Origin: Variovorax sp. IB41
Lineage (GTDB): Bacteria; Pseudomonadota; Gammaproteobacteria; Burkholderiales; Burkholderiaceae_C
Reading direction: 5' to 3'
Assembly (NCBI RefSeq): GCF_016405905.1
Contig: NZ_JAEFCB010000017.1
Coordinates: 1-64,000 of the forward strand
Length of the DNA: 64,000 bases
In this document: positions 26,746 to 35,959 of the stretch, one piece after another
Layout: the number at the start of each line of letters is the position of its first letter
How positions within the stretch are numbered: the stretch's first letter is position 1
Program-made: the position numbers and the translations under genes
Notes under the pieces: model-generated
Databases searched by the model: none
Told to the model about the DNA's origin: nothing
The model's input: only the letters and a program-made list of their open reading frames with translations

Positions 26746-27912
26746 ATGACCGACACACCTCTTCGCAAGCTCCGCTACGCCATGGTCGGCGGCGGCCGCG
26801 ACGCCTTCATCGGCGCCGTGCACCGCAAGGCCATGGCGCTGGACGGCCAGATCGAACTCGTCGCGGGCGCGCTCTCGTCCAGCCCCGACAAGGCACGCGC
26901 CTCGGGCCGCGACCTGGGCCTGGCCGATGACCGCAACCACGGCGACTGGCAGACGCTGCTCGCCGACGAATTGAAACGCCCCGCGGACCAGCGCATCGAC
27001 TTCGTCTCGATCGTCACGCCCAACCACGTGCACTTTCCCGTGGCACAGGCCTTCGCCGACGCGGGCTTCCACGTCGTGTGCGACAAGCCGCTCGTGCACA
27101 CGCGCGACCAGGCCGATGCACTGGTCGCCACCGTCGCGAAACAGGGCACGGTGTTCGGCGTCACCTACAACTACACCGGCTACCCGATGGTGCGGCAGGC
27201 GCGCGAGATGGTGCGCTCGGGCCAGTTGGGCGACATCCGCAAGATCGTCGTCGAATACAACCAGGGCTGGCTCGCGAGCCATGTCGAAGGCAGCGGCAAC
27301 AACAAGCAGGCCGACTGGCGCACCGACCCCGCGCGCAGCGGCGCGGCCGGCGCCATCGGCGACATCGGCTCACACGCCGAGAACCTCGTCGCAAGCATCA
27401 CGGGCCTCGAGATCGAAAGCCTCTGCGCCGACCTCACCGCGCATGTGCCGGGCCGCATGCTCGACGACGACGGCAGCCTCTTGCTGCGCTTCAAGGGCGG
27501 CGCGCGCGGCGTCCTGATCGCCTCGCAGATCAGCACGGGTTTGGAGAACGACCTGCGCCTGCGCATCTCGGGCGCGCTCGGCACGCTCGAATGGCACCAG
27601 GAGCAGCCGAGCCAGCTGGTGCACCTGCCGCACGACAGGCCCAAGCGCATCTTCACGCGCGGCGGGCCATGGCTGTGCGAAGCGGCGCGGCGCGCGAGCC
27701 GGTTGCCCACGGGGCACCCCGAAGGTTTCATCGAGGCCTTCGCCAACATCTACGCGGGCGTGGCGGCGGACATTCGCGCGCGCCTCGCGGGGCAACCGGC
27801 CGATCCGCTGGCGGCCGACTATCCGCGCGTGGAAGACGGCGCGCGCGGCGTGCGGTTCATCGAGCGCACGGTGGCTTCGGCCCAAAGCCAATTAAAGTGG
27901 ACGCCCTGGTGA
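26746..27912 (+). CDS. Gfo/Idh/MocA family oxidoreductase
   Basis: A 388-residue NAD(P)-dependent dehydrogenase. The Rossmann start is YAMVGGGRDAFIGAVHRKA, followed by the family motifs SIVTPNHVHFPVAQAFADAG and HVVCDKPLVHTRDQA (the DKP-type motif) and GAIGDIGSHAENL. These enzymes oxidise sugars, inositols or their derivatives. It is downstream of the ribose-type transporter on the same strand, separated only by a repeat element, so it probably acts on the imported compound. The ATG at 26746 is preferred over a GTG at 26725 because the latter falls inside the repeat. Confidence 0.92.
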   Translation: MTDTPLRKLRYAMVGGGRDAFIGAVHRKAMALDGQIELVAGALSSSPDKARASGRDLGLADDRNHGDWQTLLADELKRPADQRIDFVSIVTPNHVHFPVAQAFADAGFHVVCDKPLVHTRDQADALVATVAKQGTVFGVTYNYTGYPMVRQAREMVRSGQLGDIRKIVVEYNQGWLASHVEGSGNNKQADWRTDPARSGAAGAIGDIGSHAENLVASITGLEIESLCADLTAHVPGRMLDDDGSLLLRFKGGARGVLIASQISTGLENDLRLRISGALGTLEWHQEQPSQLVHLPHDRPKRIFTRGGPWLCEAARRASRLPTGHPEGFIEAFANIYAGVAADIRARLAGQPADPLAADYPRVEDGARGVRFIERTVASAQSQLKWTPW

Positions 27913-27961
27913 TGCGCCGGCCTCGCACCCGCGAGGCCATGCCGCGTTGCCATCGGCCTCC

Positions 27962-28657
27962 ATGACGCATTCCTCTTTCGACGATTCCTCTTCCTCGACG
28001 CGATGGCTGCGCGCCCTGTGGCTGCGCTGCAAGACGCTGTGGCCGCTCAAGCTCGTGGGCAACACCGTCGCCACCATCGGCTTCTTCCCGCTGTACTTCT
28101 GGATCATGAAGAACGCGGGCCAGGCGTGGGTGCTGCCGCTCACCGCGTTCGACCGGCTGATCGCGTTCTGGCCGGCCGTGCTTCCCATCTATCTTTCGCT
28201 CTGGGGCTACATCGCGCTGCCGGTGCTGCTGGCCAAGGACAAGCGCGAGCTCTGGAGCTTCTCCATCGGCTGCGCGGCGATGACGGCGCTCGCGCTGGTC
28301 GTCTTCTGGTTCATGCCCACGGCGATACCGAATTTCACCATCGACGCCACGCCGGGCACGTCGCTGCATTTCCTGAAGACGGTGGATTCGGCCGGCAATG
28401 CCTTCCCGTCGTTGCACGTGTCGTTCTCCGTGTTCGCCTGCATCGTGCTCGCGCGCCAGCTGCGCGACGCCGGTGCGCCCGCATGGCTGCGCCTCTTCAA
28501 CGTGGCATGGGCCGTGGCCATCGTGTATTCGACGATGGCGGTGCGCCAGCATGTGCTGATCGACGTGCTCGGCGGACTGGCGCTGGGTCTGGCGCTCGGC
28601 TTCGCATCGCGCGAGCGCAGCGCGGCTGCGCCGCCCGTGGGCGCACGCGCGGTGTAG
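27962..28657 (+). CDS. PAP2 superfamily membrane phosphatase
   Basis: A 231-residue protein with about six hydrophobic segments. Two of the three phosphatase motifs are clear: AFPSLHVSFS (motif 2, catalytic His) and RQHVLIDVLGG (motif 3). The usual motif 1 (KxxxxxxRP) is not obvious, as in inositol phosphorylceramide synthase-like members. It may dephosphorylate a lipid phosphate or undecaprenyl pyrophosphate, or act as a phosphotransferase. It begins 49 bases after the dehydrogenase; a functional link to the sugar genes is not evident. Confidence 0.83.
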   Translation: MTHSSFDDSSSSTRWLRALWLRCKTLWPLKLVGNTVATIGFFPLYFWIMKNAGQAWVLPLTAFDRLIAFWPAVLPIYLSLWGYIALPVLLAKDKRELWSFSIGCAAMTALALVVFWFMPTAIPNFTIDATPGTSLHFLKTVDSAGNAFPSLHVSFSVFACIVLARQLRDAGAPAWLRLFNVAWAVAIVYSTMAVRQHVLIDVLGGLALGLALGFASRERSAAAPPVGARAV

Positions 28658-28733
28658 GCCGGTCGTTGTATTTGTCGGGCGCGGCGCCTGCGGTACAAAC
28701 TGGCATCGTCTTTCATCCGATGCAGGAGCCCTC

Positions 28734-29267
28734 ATGAAGATCCGTTCGTCCGTTGCCGCCGCCTGCATGGCCGCCGCCGGCTTGTACGCTGGCCTGTGCG
28801 CCGGCCCCGCCTTCGCCATCGATTACCCCGCGCGCAAGCCGGGCCTCTGGGAAATGCAGACCGGCGACGGCCCGGACAGCAAGGCCAGCCCTCAAGTCAT
28901 CCAGCAATGCATCGACGCCGCCACCGACAAGATGCTGCGCGAGATGGGCCAGGGCATGGGCAAGGACATGTGCGCCAAGCAGGACATGCGCATGGAAGGC
29001 GGCAAGATGGTGATCGATTCGGTCTGCAAGATCGGCCAGACCACGGCCACCTCGCAGGCCGTGATGACCGGCGACTTCAGCACCGGCTATCGCCTGGAGA
29101 GCAAGTCGACCTACAGCCCGCCGCTCATGGGCCGCGCCAGTGCCACCACCGTCGTGGAGGCCCGATGGGTCGGCCCCTGCAAGCCCGACCAGAAGCCCGG
29201 CGACATGGTGATGAACGGCATGAAGATGAACGTGCACGACATGATCGGCGGGCGCGGCAAGAAGTAG
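28734..29267 (+). CDS. DUF3617 domain periplasmic protein
   Basis: A 177-residue protein with a signal peptide ending near AGPAFA-ID. The mature part begins ARKPGLWEMQT, the typical DUF3617 opening (PGLWE), and has four cysteines (QQCIDAA, DMCAKQ, SVCKIG, GPCKPD). DUF3617 proteins are common single-domain periplasmic proteins of unknown function in betaproteobacteria. It has a good AGGAG site upstream and stands between unrelated neighbours. Confidence 0.88.
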   Translation: MKIRSSVAAACMAAAGLYAGLCAGPAFAIDYPARKPGLWEMQTGDGPDSKASPQVIQQCIDAATDKMLREMGQGMGKDMCAKQDMRMEGGKMVIDSVCKIGQTTATSQAVMTGDFSTGYRLESKSTYSPPLMGRASATTVVEARWVGPCKPDQKPGDMVMNGMKMNVHDMIGGRGKK

Positions 29268-29347
29268 CGCAAGTAGGCGCCGGCCCACACCGCTTCGGGG
29301 CGCCCGTTCGGCGGCGCCGGCGGCCGGCCGGGCCTACGATGGCGGCC

Positions 29348-30466
29348 ATGCCCTACAAGGTGGATCTCGTCGTCGCCCGGCCCGAGGGCCTGTATTGCCC
29401 GCCCGGCGATTTCTACATCGACCCGTGGCGGCCGGTGGCGCGCGCGGTCATCACGCACGCGCATTCGGACCATGCCCGCATCGGGCACGCCCATTACCTC
29501 GCGCACACCGACAGCGCCGGCACGCTGCGCACGCGGCTCGGCGCCGATATCAACTTGCAGACGCTGCCCTACGGCGAGGCCATCGCGCACCACGGCGTGC
29601 GCCTCTCGCTGCATCCGGCCGGCCATGTGCTGGGCTCGGCGCAGGTGCGGCTCGAACACAGCGGGCGCGTATGGGTCGCCTCGGGCGACTACAAGACCGA
29701 GCCCGACGGCACCTGCACGCCGTTCGAGCCCGTGCCCTGCGACACCTTCATCACCGAGTCGACCTTCGGCCTGCCGATCTACCGCTGGCCGACGCAGGCC
29801 GTGCTGTTCGCGGAGATCGATGCGTGGTGGCGCGCCAATGCCGAAGCCGGCCGCGCGTCGGTGCTGTTCTGCTATGCCTTCGGCAAGGCGCAGCGCATCC
29901 TGCATGGCGTGGATGCGTCGATCGGGCCCATCGTCGTGCACGGCGCGGTCGAGCCGCTCAACGCGGTGTACCGCGCGGCCGGCGTGGCGTTGCCGCAGAC
30001 GCTGCGCGTTTCTGATCCGGGTGTCGATGCGGCGCTGCTGAAGCGCTCGCTCGTGCTGGCGCCGCCCTCGGCGCAGGGCACGCCGTGGATGAAGCGTTTC
30101 GGCAACTATGCCGACGCCTTCGCAAGCGGCTGGATGCAGCTGCGCGGCACGCGCCGCCGGCGCGGCGTGGACCGCGGCTTTGTCATGTCCGACCACGCCG
30201 ACTGGCCCGGCCTGCAGCAGGCCATCGCGGGCACCGGTGCCGAGCGCGTGTTCGTCACGCACGGCAGCGTGCAGGTGATGGTGCGCTGGCTCACCGAGAA
30301 CGGGCTCGATGCGCAGGGCTTCAAGACCGAGTACGGCGACGAAGACGATCAAGAGACTCCCTCCCCCGCCGGGGAAGGGCAGGGGAGGGGGCCGGCGGCG
30401 CTCGATGGGGACGCTGCCGGCCCCCATCCCGACCTTCCCCCAGAGGGGGAAGGAGCCGATACATGA
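29348..30466 (+). CDS. Ligase-associated DNA exonuclease (metallo-beta-lactamase fold)
   Basis: A 372-residue enzyme. The metal-binding motif HAHSDHA (H37, H39, D41, H42) lies near the N terminus, with later LHPAGHVLGSAQ, SGDYKTEPD and a C-terminal SDHADWPGL and THGS. This is the beta-CASP-like exonuclease that is clustered with bacterial ATP-dependent ligases and Lhr-type helicases for DNA repair. The start could also be the ATG three codons earlier (29339). Its final ~36 residues (from 30357) are encoded by a GC-rich intergenic repeat that carries the stop, and the stop overlaps the ligase start in an ATGA. Confidence 0.92.
   Translation: MPYKVDLVVARPEGLYCPPGDFYIDPWRPVARAVITHAHSDHARIGHAHYLAHTDSAGTLRTRLGADINLQTLPYGEAIAHHGVRLSLHPAGHVLGSAQVRLEHSGRVWVASGDYKTEPDGTCTPFEPVPCDTFITESTFGLPIYRWPTQAVLFAEIDAWWRANAEAGRASVLFCYAFGKAQRILHGVDASIGPIVVHGAVEPLNAVYRAAGVALPQTLRVSDPGVDAALLKRSLVLAPPSAQGTPWMKRFGNYADAFASGWMQLRGTRRRRGVDRGFVMSDHADWPGLQQAIAGTGAERVFVTHGSVQVMVRWLTENGLDAQGFKTEYGDEDDQETPSPAGEGQGRGPAALDGDAAGPHPDLPPEGEGADT
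30357..30456. repeat. GC-rich dispersed repeat, second family, copy 1 (inside a coding end)
   Basis: CTCCCTCCCCCGCCGGGG ... CCCCCATCCCGACCTTCCCC ... GGGGGAAGGAGC. The reverse complement of 35960-36061 matches it along most of its length. It forms the 3' end of the exonuclease gene and abuts the ligase start. Its two ends are partly complementary and could fold into an RNA hairpin. Confidence 0.85.
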
Positions 30467-32118
30467 AGGACTTCGCCGCGCTCTACCGCGAACTCGACGC
30501 CAGCACGTCGAACCTCGTGAAGCAGGCCGCGCTGCAGCGCTATCTGCGCGAGGCCGACGCAGCCGATGCGGCATGGGCCGTCTACTTTTTGGCCGGCGGC
30601 AAGCCGCGCCAGCTCGTCCCCACCAAGCTGCTGCGCCTGCTCGCGCAGGAAGCCGCGGGCTTGCCCGAGTGGCTGTTCGACGAGAGCTACGACGCCGTCG
30701 GCGATCTCGCCGAGACCATCGCGCTCCTGCTGCCGCCGCCAAGCGAGGCGCACGACCTCGGGCTCGCGGCCTGGGTCGAAGACCATCTGCTGCCGCTGCG
30801 CGAAGCCGCCAAGACCGCGCCGGAAGAACTGGCCGACCGCCTGCGCGCCCAGTGGCGGCAGCTCGCGGCGGAGGAGCGGCTCGTGTACTTCAAGCTCATC
30901 ACCGGCGCGTTCCGCGTCGGTGTGTCGAAGCTGCAGGTCACGCAGGCGCTCGCTGCCGTGGGCGGCATCGATGCCAAGCGCGTCGCGCAGCGGCTCATGG
31001 GCTACACGCACATCGGCGCACGGCCGCGGGCGGGCGACTACGCCACGCTGATCGCGCCGGAGTCCGATTCGGAGCAGGTGCAGAAGACCAGCGGGCAGCC
31101 GTATCCGTTCTTCCTCGCGCACCCGTTCAACATTCCGCTCGCGCAGTTCGACGCGGTGCTGGGCCCGCCGGCCGACTGGATCGTCGAATGGAAGTGGGAC
31201 GGCATTCGCGCGCAGCTCGTCAAGCGCGCGGGCGTGGTGTGGCTGTGGTCGCGCGGCGAAGAACTGGTGACCGATCGCTTCCCCGAACTCGCGGTGCTCG
31301 GCGAGGCGCTGCCCGACGGCACGGTGCTCGATGGCGAAATCGCCGTGTGGCGTGAAGACAGGGTGCAGCCCTTCGCCGAGCTGCAGAAGCGCATCGGCCG
31401 CAAGACACTCGGCGCGAAGCTGCTGCGCGACATTCCCGTGGTGCTGCTGGCCTACGACCTGCTCGAATGGGAAGGGCGCGACCTGCGCGCGGAGCCGCAG
31501 TCGGCACGCCGCGTGCTGCTCGACGAACTCGTCACGCGCATGCAGCATCCCTCGCTGCTGCCCAGCCCGATGCTCACCGGCCTCGACTGGAGCGACCTCG
31601 CCCGCCAGCGCGAAGCCGCGCGCACCATGGGCGTCGAAGGAATGATGCTCAAGCGCCGCGATGCGCAGTACGGCGTGGGCCGCACGAAGGATGTGGGCGT
31701 GTGGTGGAAGTGGAAGATCGATCCGCTCAGCATCGACGCCGTGCTCATCTACGCGCAGCGCGGGCACGGGCGCCGCGCGAGCCTCTTTAGCGACTACACC
31801 TTCGCGGTGTGGGACGGTCCGCCTGAACAAGAGGACCGCAAGCTCGTGCCGTTCGCCAAGGCCTACTCGGGGCTCACCGATGCGGAGATGGCGCGCGTGG
31901 ACGCGATCATCCGAAAGACCACGGTCGAGAGCTTCGGCCCGGTCAAGAGCGTCAAGCCGACGCTGGTGTTCGAGCTGGGCTTCGAGGGTATCGCGCGCAG
32001 CACGCGGCACAAGAGCGGCATCGCGGTGCGCTTTCCGCGCATGCTGCGCTGGCGCGAGGACAAGCCGGTGGCGGAGGCCGACACGCTGCAGACGCTGGCC
32101 GCGTTGCTGCCGTCATGA
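30463..32118 (+). CDS. ATP-dependent DNA ligase (LigB/LigC-like, repair cluster)
   Basis: A 551-residue ligase. The adenylated lysine is Lys244 in EWKWDGIRAQ (motif I). Other nucleotidyltransferase motifs are LDGEIAVW, VLLAYDLLEW, VEGMMLKRRD and WWKWKIDP. An N-terminal helical domain of about 200 residues precedes the catalytic core, and an OB-fold domain follows. It is a second, ATP-using ligase in addition to the NAD-dependent LigA expected elsewhere. It sits in the conserved module exonuclease-ligase-helicase-PdeM, with ATGA overlaps on both sides, so the products are probably made in concert for a repair pathway. Confidence 0.95.
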   Translation: MKDFAALYRELDASTSNLVKQAALQRYLREADAADAAWAVYFLAGGKPRQLVPTKLLRLLAQEAAGLPEWLFDESYDAVGDLAETIALLLPPPSEAHDLGLAAWVEDHLLPLREAAKTAPEELADRLRAQWRQLAAEERLVYFKLITGAFRVGVSKLQVTQALAAVGGIDAKRVAQRLMGYTHIGARPRAGDYATLIAPESDSEQVQKTSGQPYPFFLAHPFNIPLAQFDAVLGPPADWIVEWKWDGIRAQLVKRAGVVWLWSRGEELVTDRFPELAVLGEALPDGTVLDGEIAVWREDRVQPFAELQKRIGRKTLGAKLLRDIPVVLLAYDLLEWEGRDLRAEPQSARRVLLDELVTRMQHPSLLPSPMLTGLDWSDLARQREAARTMGVEGMMLKRRDAQYGVGRTKDVGVWWKWKIDPLSIDAVLIYAQRGHGRRASLFSDYTFAVWDGPPEQEDRKLVPFAKAYSGLTDAEMARVDAIIRKTTVESFGPVKSVKPTLVFELGFEGIARSTRHKSGIAVRFPRMLRWREDKPVAEADTLQTLAALLPS

Positions 32119-34730
32119 ACAAGTCCGTCAAGGCCGCGCTCGATGCGTGGTTCGCCGCGCGCGGGTGGAAGCCCTTCAAGTTTCAACGCGAGGTGTGGAA
32201 AGCGGTTGCCGAAGGCAAGTCCGGCATGCTGCACGCGACCACCGGCGCGGGCAAGACCTACGCGGTGTGGCTCGGCGCGCTGCAGGTGTTCTCGCAGGCG
32301 CGCAAGGAAACCGCGCGCCCTTCGGCCCCGCCGCTCACCGTGCTCTGGCTCACGCCGATGCGCGCACTCGCGGCCGACACGTTGCGCGCGCTCAAGCAAC
32401 CGCTCGAAGCGCTCGGCGCCGAGGTGCATCCGTGGAGCGCAGGCGCGCGCAGCGGCGACACCTCGTCGGCCGAGCGCAGCGCGCAGAACGAGCGGCTGCC
32501 GACGGTGCTCGTCACCACGCCCGAGAGCCTCTCGCTGTTGCTCGCGCGCGCCGATGCGAGCCAGGTGCTGGGCCGCGTGAAGATGGTGGTGGTCGACGAG
32601 TGGCATGAGCTCCTGGGCAACAAGCGCGGCGTGCAGGTGCAGCTCGCGCTCGCGCGGCTCAAGCGATGGAACGCGGGCCTCGCGGTCTGGGGCATGTCGG
32701 CCACGCTCGGCAATCTGCAGGAGGCGATGCATTCGCTGCTCGGCCATGAAGACGGCGTGCTCGTGCAGGGCCAGGTGCCGAAGAAACTCGTCATCGATTC
32801 GCTGCTGCCCGGCCGCGCCGAGCGCTTTCCGTGGGGTGGGCACCTGGGCCTCACGATGCTGCCGCAGGTGATCGAGGAGATCGCCGCGAGCAGCACCACG
32901 CTGGTGTTCACCAACACGCGTTCGCAGGCGGAGATCTGGTACCAGGCGATGCTCGAGGCCAAGCCCGAGTGGGCCGGCACCATCGCGCTGCACCACGGCT
33001 CGCTCGACCGCGCGGTGCGCGAATGGGTCGAGCTGGGCCTCAAAAGCGGCGAGCTCAAGGCGGTGGTGTGCACCTCGAGCCTGGACCTGGGCGTGGACTT
33101 CCTGCCGGTGGAGCGCGTGCTGCAGATCGGTTCGCCCAAGGGCGTCGCGCGGCTCTTGCAGCGCGCGGGGCGCTCGGGCCACGCGCCGGGGCGGCCGTCG
33201 CGCATCACGCTCGTGCCCACGCACAGCATCGAGATGGTGGAGGGCGCCGCGGCGCGCACGGCGATCGCAGAGGGGCACATCGAGGCGCGCCATTCGCCCG
33301 ACCAGCCGCTGGACGTGTTGGTGCAGCACCTGGTGACGGTGGCGCTCGGCGGCGGCTTCGTGCCCGACGATCTCTATGAGGAAGTGCGCGGCACGGCCGC
33401 CTACGAAACGCTCTCGCGCGAGAGCTGGCAGTGGTGCCTGGACTTCGTCTCGCAGGGCGGGTCGTCGCTCGCCGCGTACCCGGATTACAAGCGCGCCGTG
33501 CCCGACGCAGAGGGTGTATGGCGCGTGCCCGATGCGCGGCTCGCGCGGCGCCACCGCATGAACATCGGCACCATCGTGAGCGACGCGAGCATGGCGGTGC
33601 AGTACCTGGGCGGCGCGAAGATCGGCAGCGTCGAAGAGGGTTTCGTCGCGCGCATGAAGCCGGGCGATTGCTTCCTGTTCGGCGGCCGGCTGCTCGAACT
33701 CGTGCGCATCCACGACATGACGGCCTGGGTGCGGCGCGCGAGCGGCAAGCGCGCCGCGGTGCCGCGCTGGAACGGCGGGCGCATGCCGCTGTCGAACACG
33801 CTGGCCGATGCGGTGGTGCAGCAGCTCGCGCTGGCGGGCGAGGCGCACTACGACTCGCCCGAGCTTCAGTGCGTGCGGCCGCTGCTCGAAATCCAGCAGC
33901 AGTGGTCCGCGCTGCCGACGCCGCAGACGCTGCTCGCCGAGACGCTGAAGACGCGCGAGGGCTCGCACCTCTTCCTCTATCCGTTCGCCGGCCGGCATGT
34001 GCACCTGGGCCTTGCGAGCCTGTTGGCCTGGCGCGTGGCGCAGCACGAGGCGCGGACCTTCTCCATCGCGGTCAACGACTACGGCTTCGAGTTGCTGAGC
34101 GCGACCGAGGTCGACTGGCCCACGCTGCTGCCGCAGGTGCTGCGCCTGCCGGAAGGCAAGGGCGAGGGTGAAGGTGATGCGCACACCGCGCTGCTGCACG
34201 AGGTGCTCGCCTCGCTGAACGCGGGCGAACTGGCGCAGCGGCGCTTTCGCGAGATCGCGCGCGTGTCCGGGCTGATCTTCCAGGGCTATCCGGGCGAGAA
34301 GCGCAGCAGCCGGCAGCTGCAGGCGTCGTCGTCGCTGTTCTGGGAGGTGTTCCGCAAGTACGACCCGGCCAACAAGCTGCTGCTGCAGGCCGAGAAGGAA
34401 CTGCTCTCGCAGGAGCTGGAGATCGGGCGCCTGCGCGCGAGCCTCGAACGCATGGCCACGCAGCAACTCGTGCTCAAGCCGCTTGAGCGGCCGACGCCGT
34501 TTTCGTTTCCGCTGATGGTGGAACTGTTCCGAGAGAAGCTCTCGAACGAGAACGTGGCCGACCGCATCGCGCGCATGGTCGAGCAGCTGGAGAAGGCCGC
34601 GGGCGGCGTGGTCACGGCCGGCGGCGTGGAGCGTGTGAAGAACACGCTGGCGTTCGGGCAGGAGGGGCCGGGCAAGGCGCCCAAGCCGCGGCGCGAGCGG
34701 CGGCCGTCAAGACCGCTGCCGCCGTTGTAG
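32115..34730 (+). CDS. Ligase-associated DEXH-box helicase (Lhr-core type)
   Basis: An 871-residue superfamily 2 helicase. Walker A is TTGAGKT (residues 42-48), and Walker B is VVVDEWHELLGNKRGVQ, with SATLGN as motif III. The second RecA domain has TLVFTNTRSQAE, SSLDLGVDF and LQRAGRSGH. A long C-terminal region follows, as in Lhr-core proteins. The start overlaps the ligase stop (ATGA). In pseudomonads the equivalent gene set behaves as a DNA damage response module. Confidence 0.95.
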   Translation: MNKSVKAALDAWFAARGWKPFKFQREVWKAVAEGKSGMLHATTGAGKTYAVWLGALQVFSQARKETARPSAPPLTVLWLTPMRALAADTLRALKQPLEALGAEVHPWSAGARSGDTSSAERSAQNERLPTVLVTTPESLSLLLARADASQVLGRVKMVVVDEWHELLGNKRGVQVQLALARLKRWNAGLAVWGMSATLGNLQEAMHSLLGHEDGVLVQGQVPKKLVIDSLLPGRAERFPWGGHLGLTMLPQVIEEIAASSTTLVFTNTRSQAEIWYQAMLEAKPEWAGTIALHHGSLDRAVREWVELGLKSGELKAVVCTSSLDLGVDFLPVERVLQIGSPKGVARLLQRAGRSGHAPGRPSRITLVPTHSIEMVEGAAARTAIAEGHIEARHSPDQPLDVLVQHLVTVALGGGFVPDDLYEEVRGTAAYETLSRESWQWCLDFVSQGGSSLAAYPDYKRAVPDAEGVWRVPDARLARRHRMNIGTIVSDASMAVQYLGGAKIGSVEEGFVARMKPGDCFLFGGRLLELVRIHDMTAWVRRASGKRAAVPRWNGGRMPLSNTLADAVVQQLALAGEAHYDSPELQCVRPLLEIQQQWSALPTPQTLLAETLKTREGSHLFLYPFAGRHVHLGLASLLAWRVAQHEARTFSIAVNDYGFELLSATEVDWPTLLPQVLRLPEGKGEGEGDAHTALLHEVLASLNAGELAQRRFREIARVSGLIFQGYPGEKRSSRQLQASSSLFWEVFRKYDPANKLLLQAEKELLSQELEIGRLRASLERMATQQLVLKPLERPTPFSFPLMVELFREKLSNENVADRIARMVEQLEKAAGGVVTAGGVERVKNTLAFGQEGPGKAPKPRRERRPSRPLPPL

Positions 34731-34744
34731 CGGTCCCAAAGGGC

Positions 34745-35191
34745 TCAGCCGCCGTGCGCCTTCACCCACCGCACGATGTCCGCCGCGCCCATCGCGCCGG
34801 CCTGCCGTGCCACCTCGCGGCCGCCGCGAAAAAGGGCGAGCGTCGGGATGCTGCGGATGTTGAAGCGCGCCCCGAGCGCGGGCACGGCTTCTGTGTCGAC
34901 CTTGGCCAGGCGCACGTGGGGTTCGAGCTGCGCGGCGGCCTGCTCGTAGCCGGGCGCCATCTGGCGACAGGGGCCGCACCACGGGGCCCAGAAGTCGACC
35001 AGCACCGGGATCTCATTGCGCGCGATGTGGCGGTCGAAGGTTTTCTCGTCAGGCAGCGCGGTCGAATGGCCGGCGAACAGCGCCTTGTGGCAACTGCCGC
35101 AATCGGGCGCGCTGCCCAACTGCTCCGCGCGCACGCGGTTGGTCGTGTGGCAGTGCGGGCAGACGATGAGCTTCGGGGGCGATTCGGTCAT
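34745..35191 (-). CDS. trxC: Thioredoxin 2
   Basis: A 148-residue thioredoxin. The N-terminal zinc finger has CPHC (C11, C14) and CGSC (C31, C34). The redox motif is WCGPC (C72, C75) within VLVDFWAPWCGPCRQM, and SIPTLALFRGG contains the cis-proline. These features identify TrxC, a cytosolic reductant induced by oxidative stress in many bacteria. It runs opposite to its neighbours, between the helicase gene and pdeM, and 77 bases from the divergent pdeM start. Confidence 0.95.
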   Translation of the reverse strand: MTESPPKLIVCPHCHTTNRVRAEQLGSAPDCGSCHKALFAGHSTALPDEKTFDRHIARNEIPVLVDFWAPWCGPCRQMAPGYEQAAAQLEPHVRLAKVDTEAVPALGARFNIRSIPTLALFRGGREVARQAGAMGAADIVRWVKAHGG

Positions 35192-35268
35192 ACGGAAGAA
35201 CTGGGGCTCGCGCGGTTGAATTGCAAGGTGGCCGCCGGGCCGCGCGTCTTTTGCGACACTCGTTGGCC

Positions 35269-35952
35269 GTGACTTCCCCGCACCTTACCGCGTCCGCGCT
35301 CGCTGTCCAATGGGCCGGCGAGCCGCTGCACCTGCTCCCCGAGCGCGCGCTCTGGTGGCCCGGCGAGCGCGTGCTGTTCATCGCCGACCTGCACATCGGC
35401 AAGGCCGCGACCTACCGCGCGCTGGGCCAGCCGGTGCCGGGCGGCACCACGCAGGAGAACCTCGCGCGGCTCGATGCGCTGATCGCCGCGCACGCGCCGC
35501 GGCACATCGTCTTTCTCGGCGACTTCCTGCATGCGGCGCAGGCCCGCACGCCGCAGGTGCTGGCCGCGCTCGAGGCCTGGCGCGCGACGCACGCGGCCGT
35601 CGCCATGACGCTGGTGCGAGGCAACCACGACAGCCGCGCGGGCGATCCGCCGGCGGCGATGGGCATCGAGGTGGTCGACGAGCCTTTCCTGCTCGGCCCG
35701 TTCGCCTGCTGCCACCATCCGCAATCGCACGCCACGCACTTCGTGCTCGCAGGGCATCTGCATCCCGCGTGCAGGCTCTACGGACCGGGGCGCGACAGCG
35801 TGCGGCTGCCCTGTTTCGTGAGCGATGCGCGGCAGGCCGTGCTGCCGGCCTTCGGCGAGTTCACGGGCGGGTGGTTGATGGAGACGGCGCCGCAGCGGCG
35901 CTTCTATGCGGTCGGCGGCGAGACCGTGTGGGCGCTGCCGCCATCGGATTGA
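35269..35952 (+). CDS. pdeM: Ligase-associated DNA damage response endonuclease PdeM
   Basis: A 227-residue calcineurin-like metallophosphoesterase. The metal motifs are FIADLHIGKA (D40, H42), FLGDFLHA (D85), RGNHD (N119, H120) and AGHLHP. PdeM belongs to the same conserved module as the exonuclease, ligase and helicase upstream. Here it is separated from them by trxC on the other strand, so it needs its own promoter. The GTG at 35269 (MTSPHLTAS) is preferred to a longer frame from 35221, which would overlap the trxC promoter region. Confidence 0.92.
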   Translation: MTSPHLTASALAVQWAGEPLHLLPERALWWPGERVLFIADLHIGKAATYRALGQPVPGGTTQENLARLDALIAAHAPRHIVFLGDFLHAAQARTPQVLAALEAWRATHAAVAMTLVRGNHDSRAGDPPAAMGIEVVDEPFLLGPFACCHHPQSHATHFVLAGHLHPACRLYGPGRDSVRLPCFVSDARQAVLPAFGEFTGGWLMETAPQRRFYAVGGETVWALPPSD

Positions 35953-35959
35953 TGGTTTT

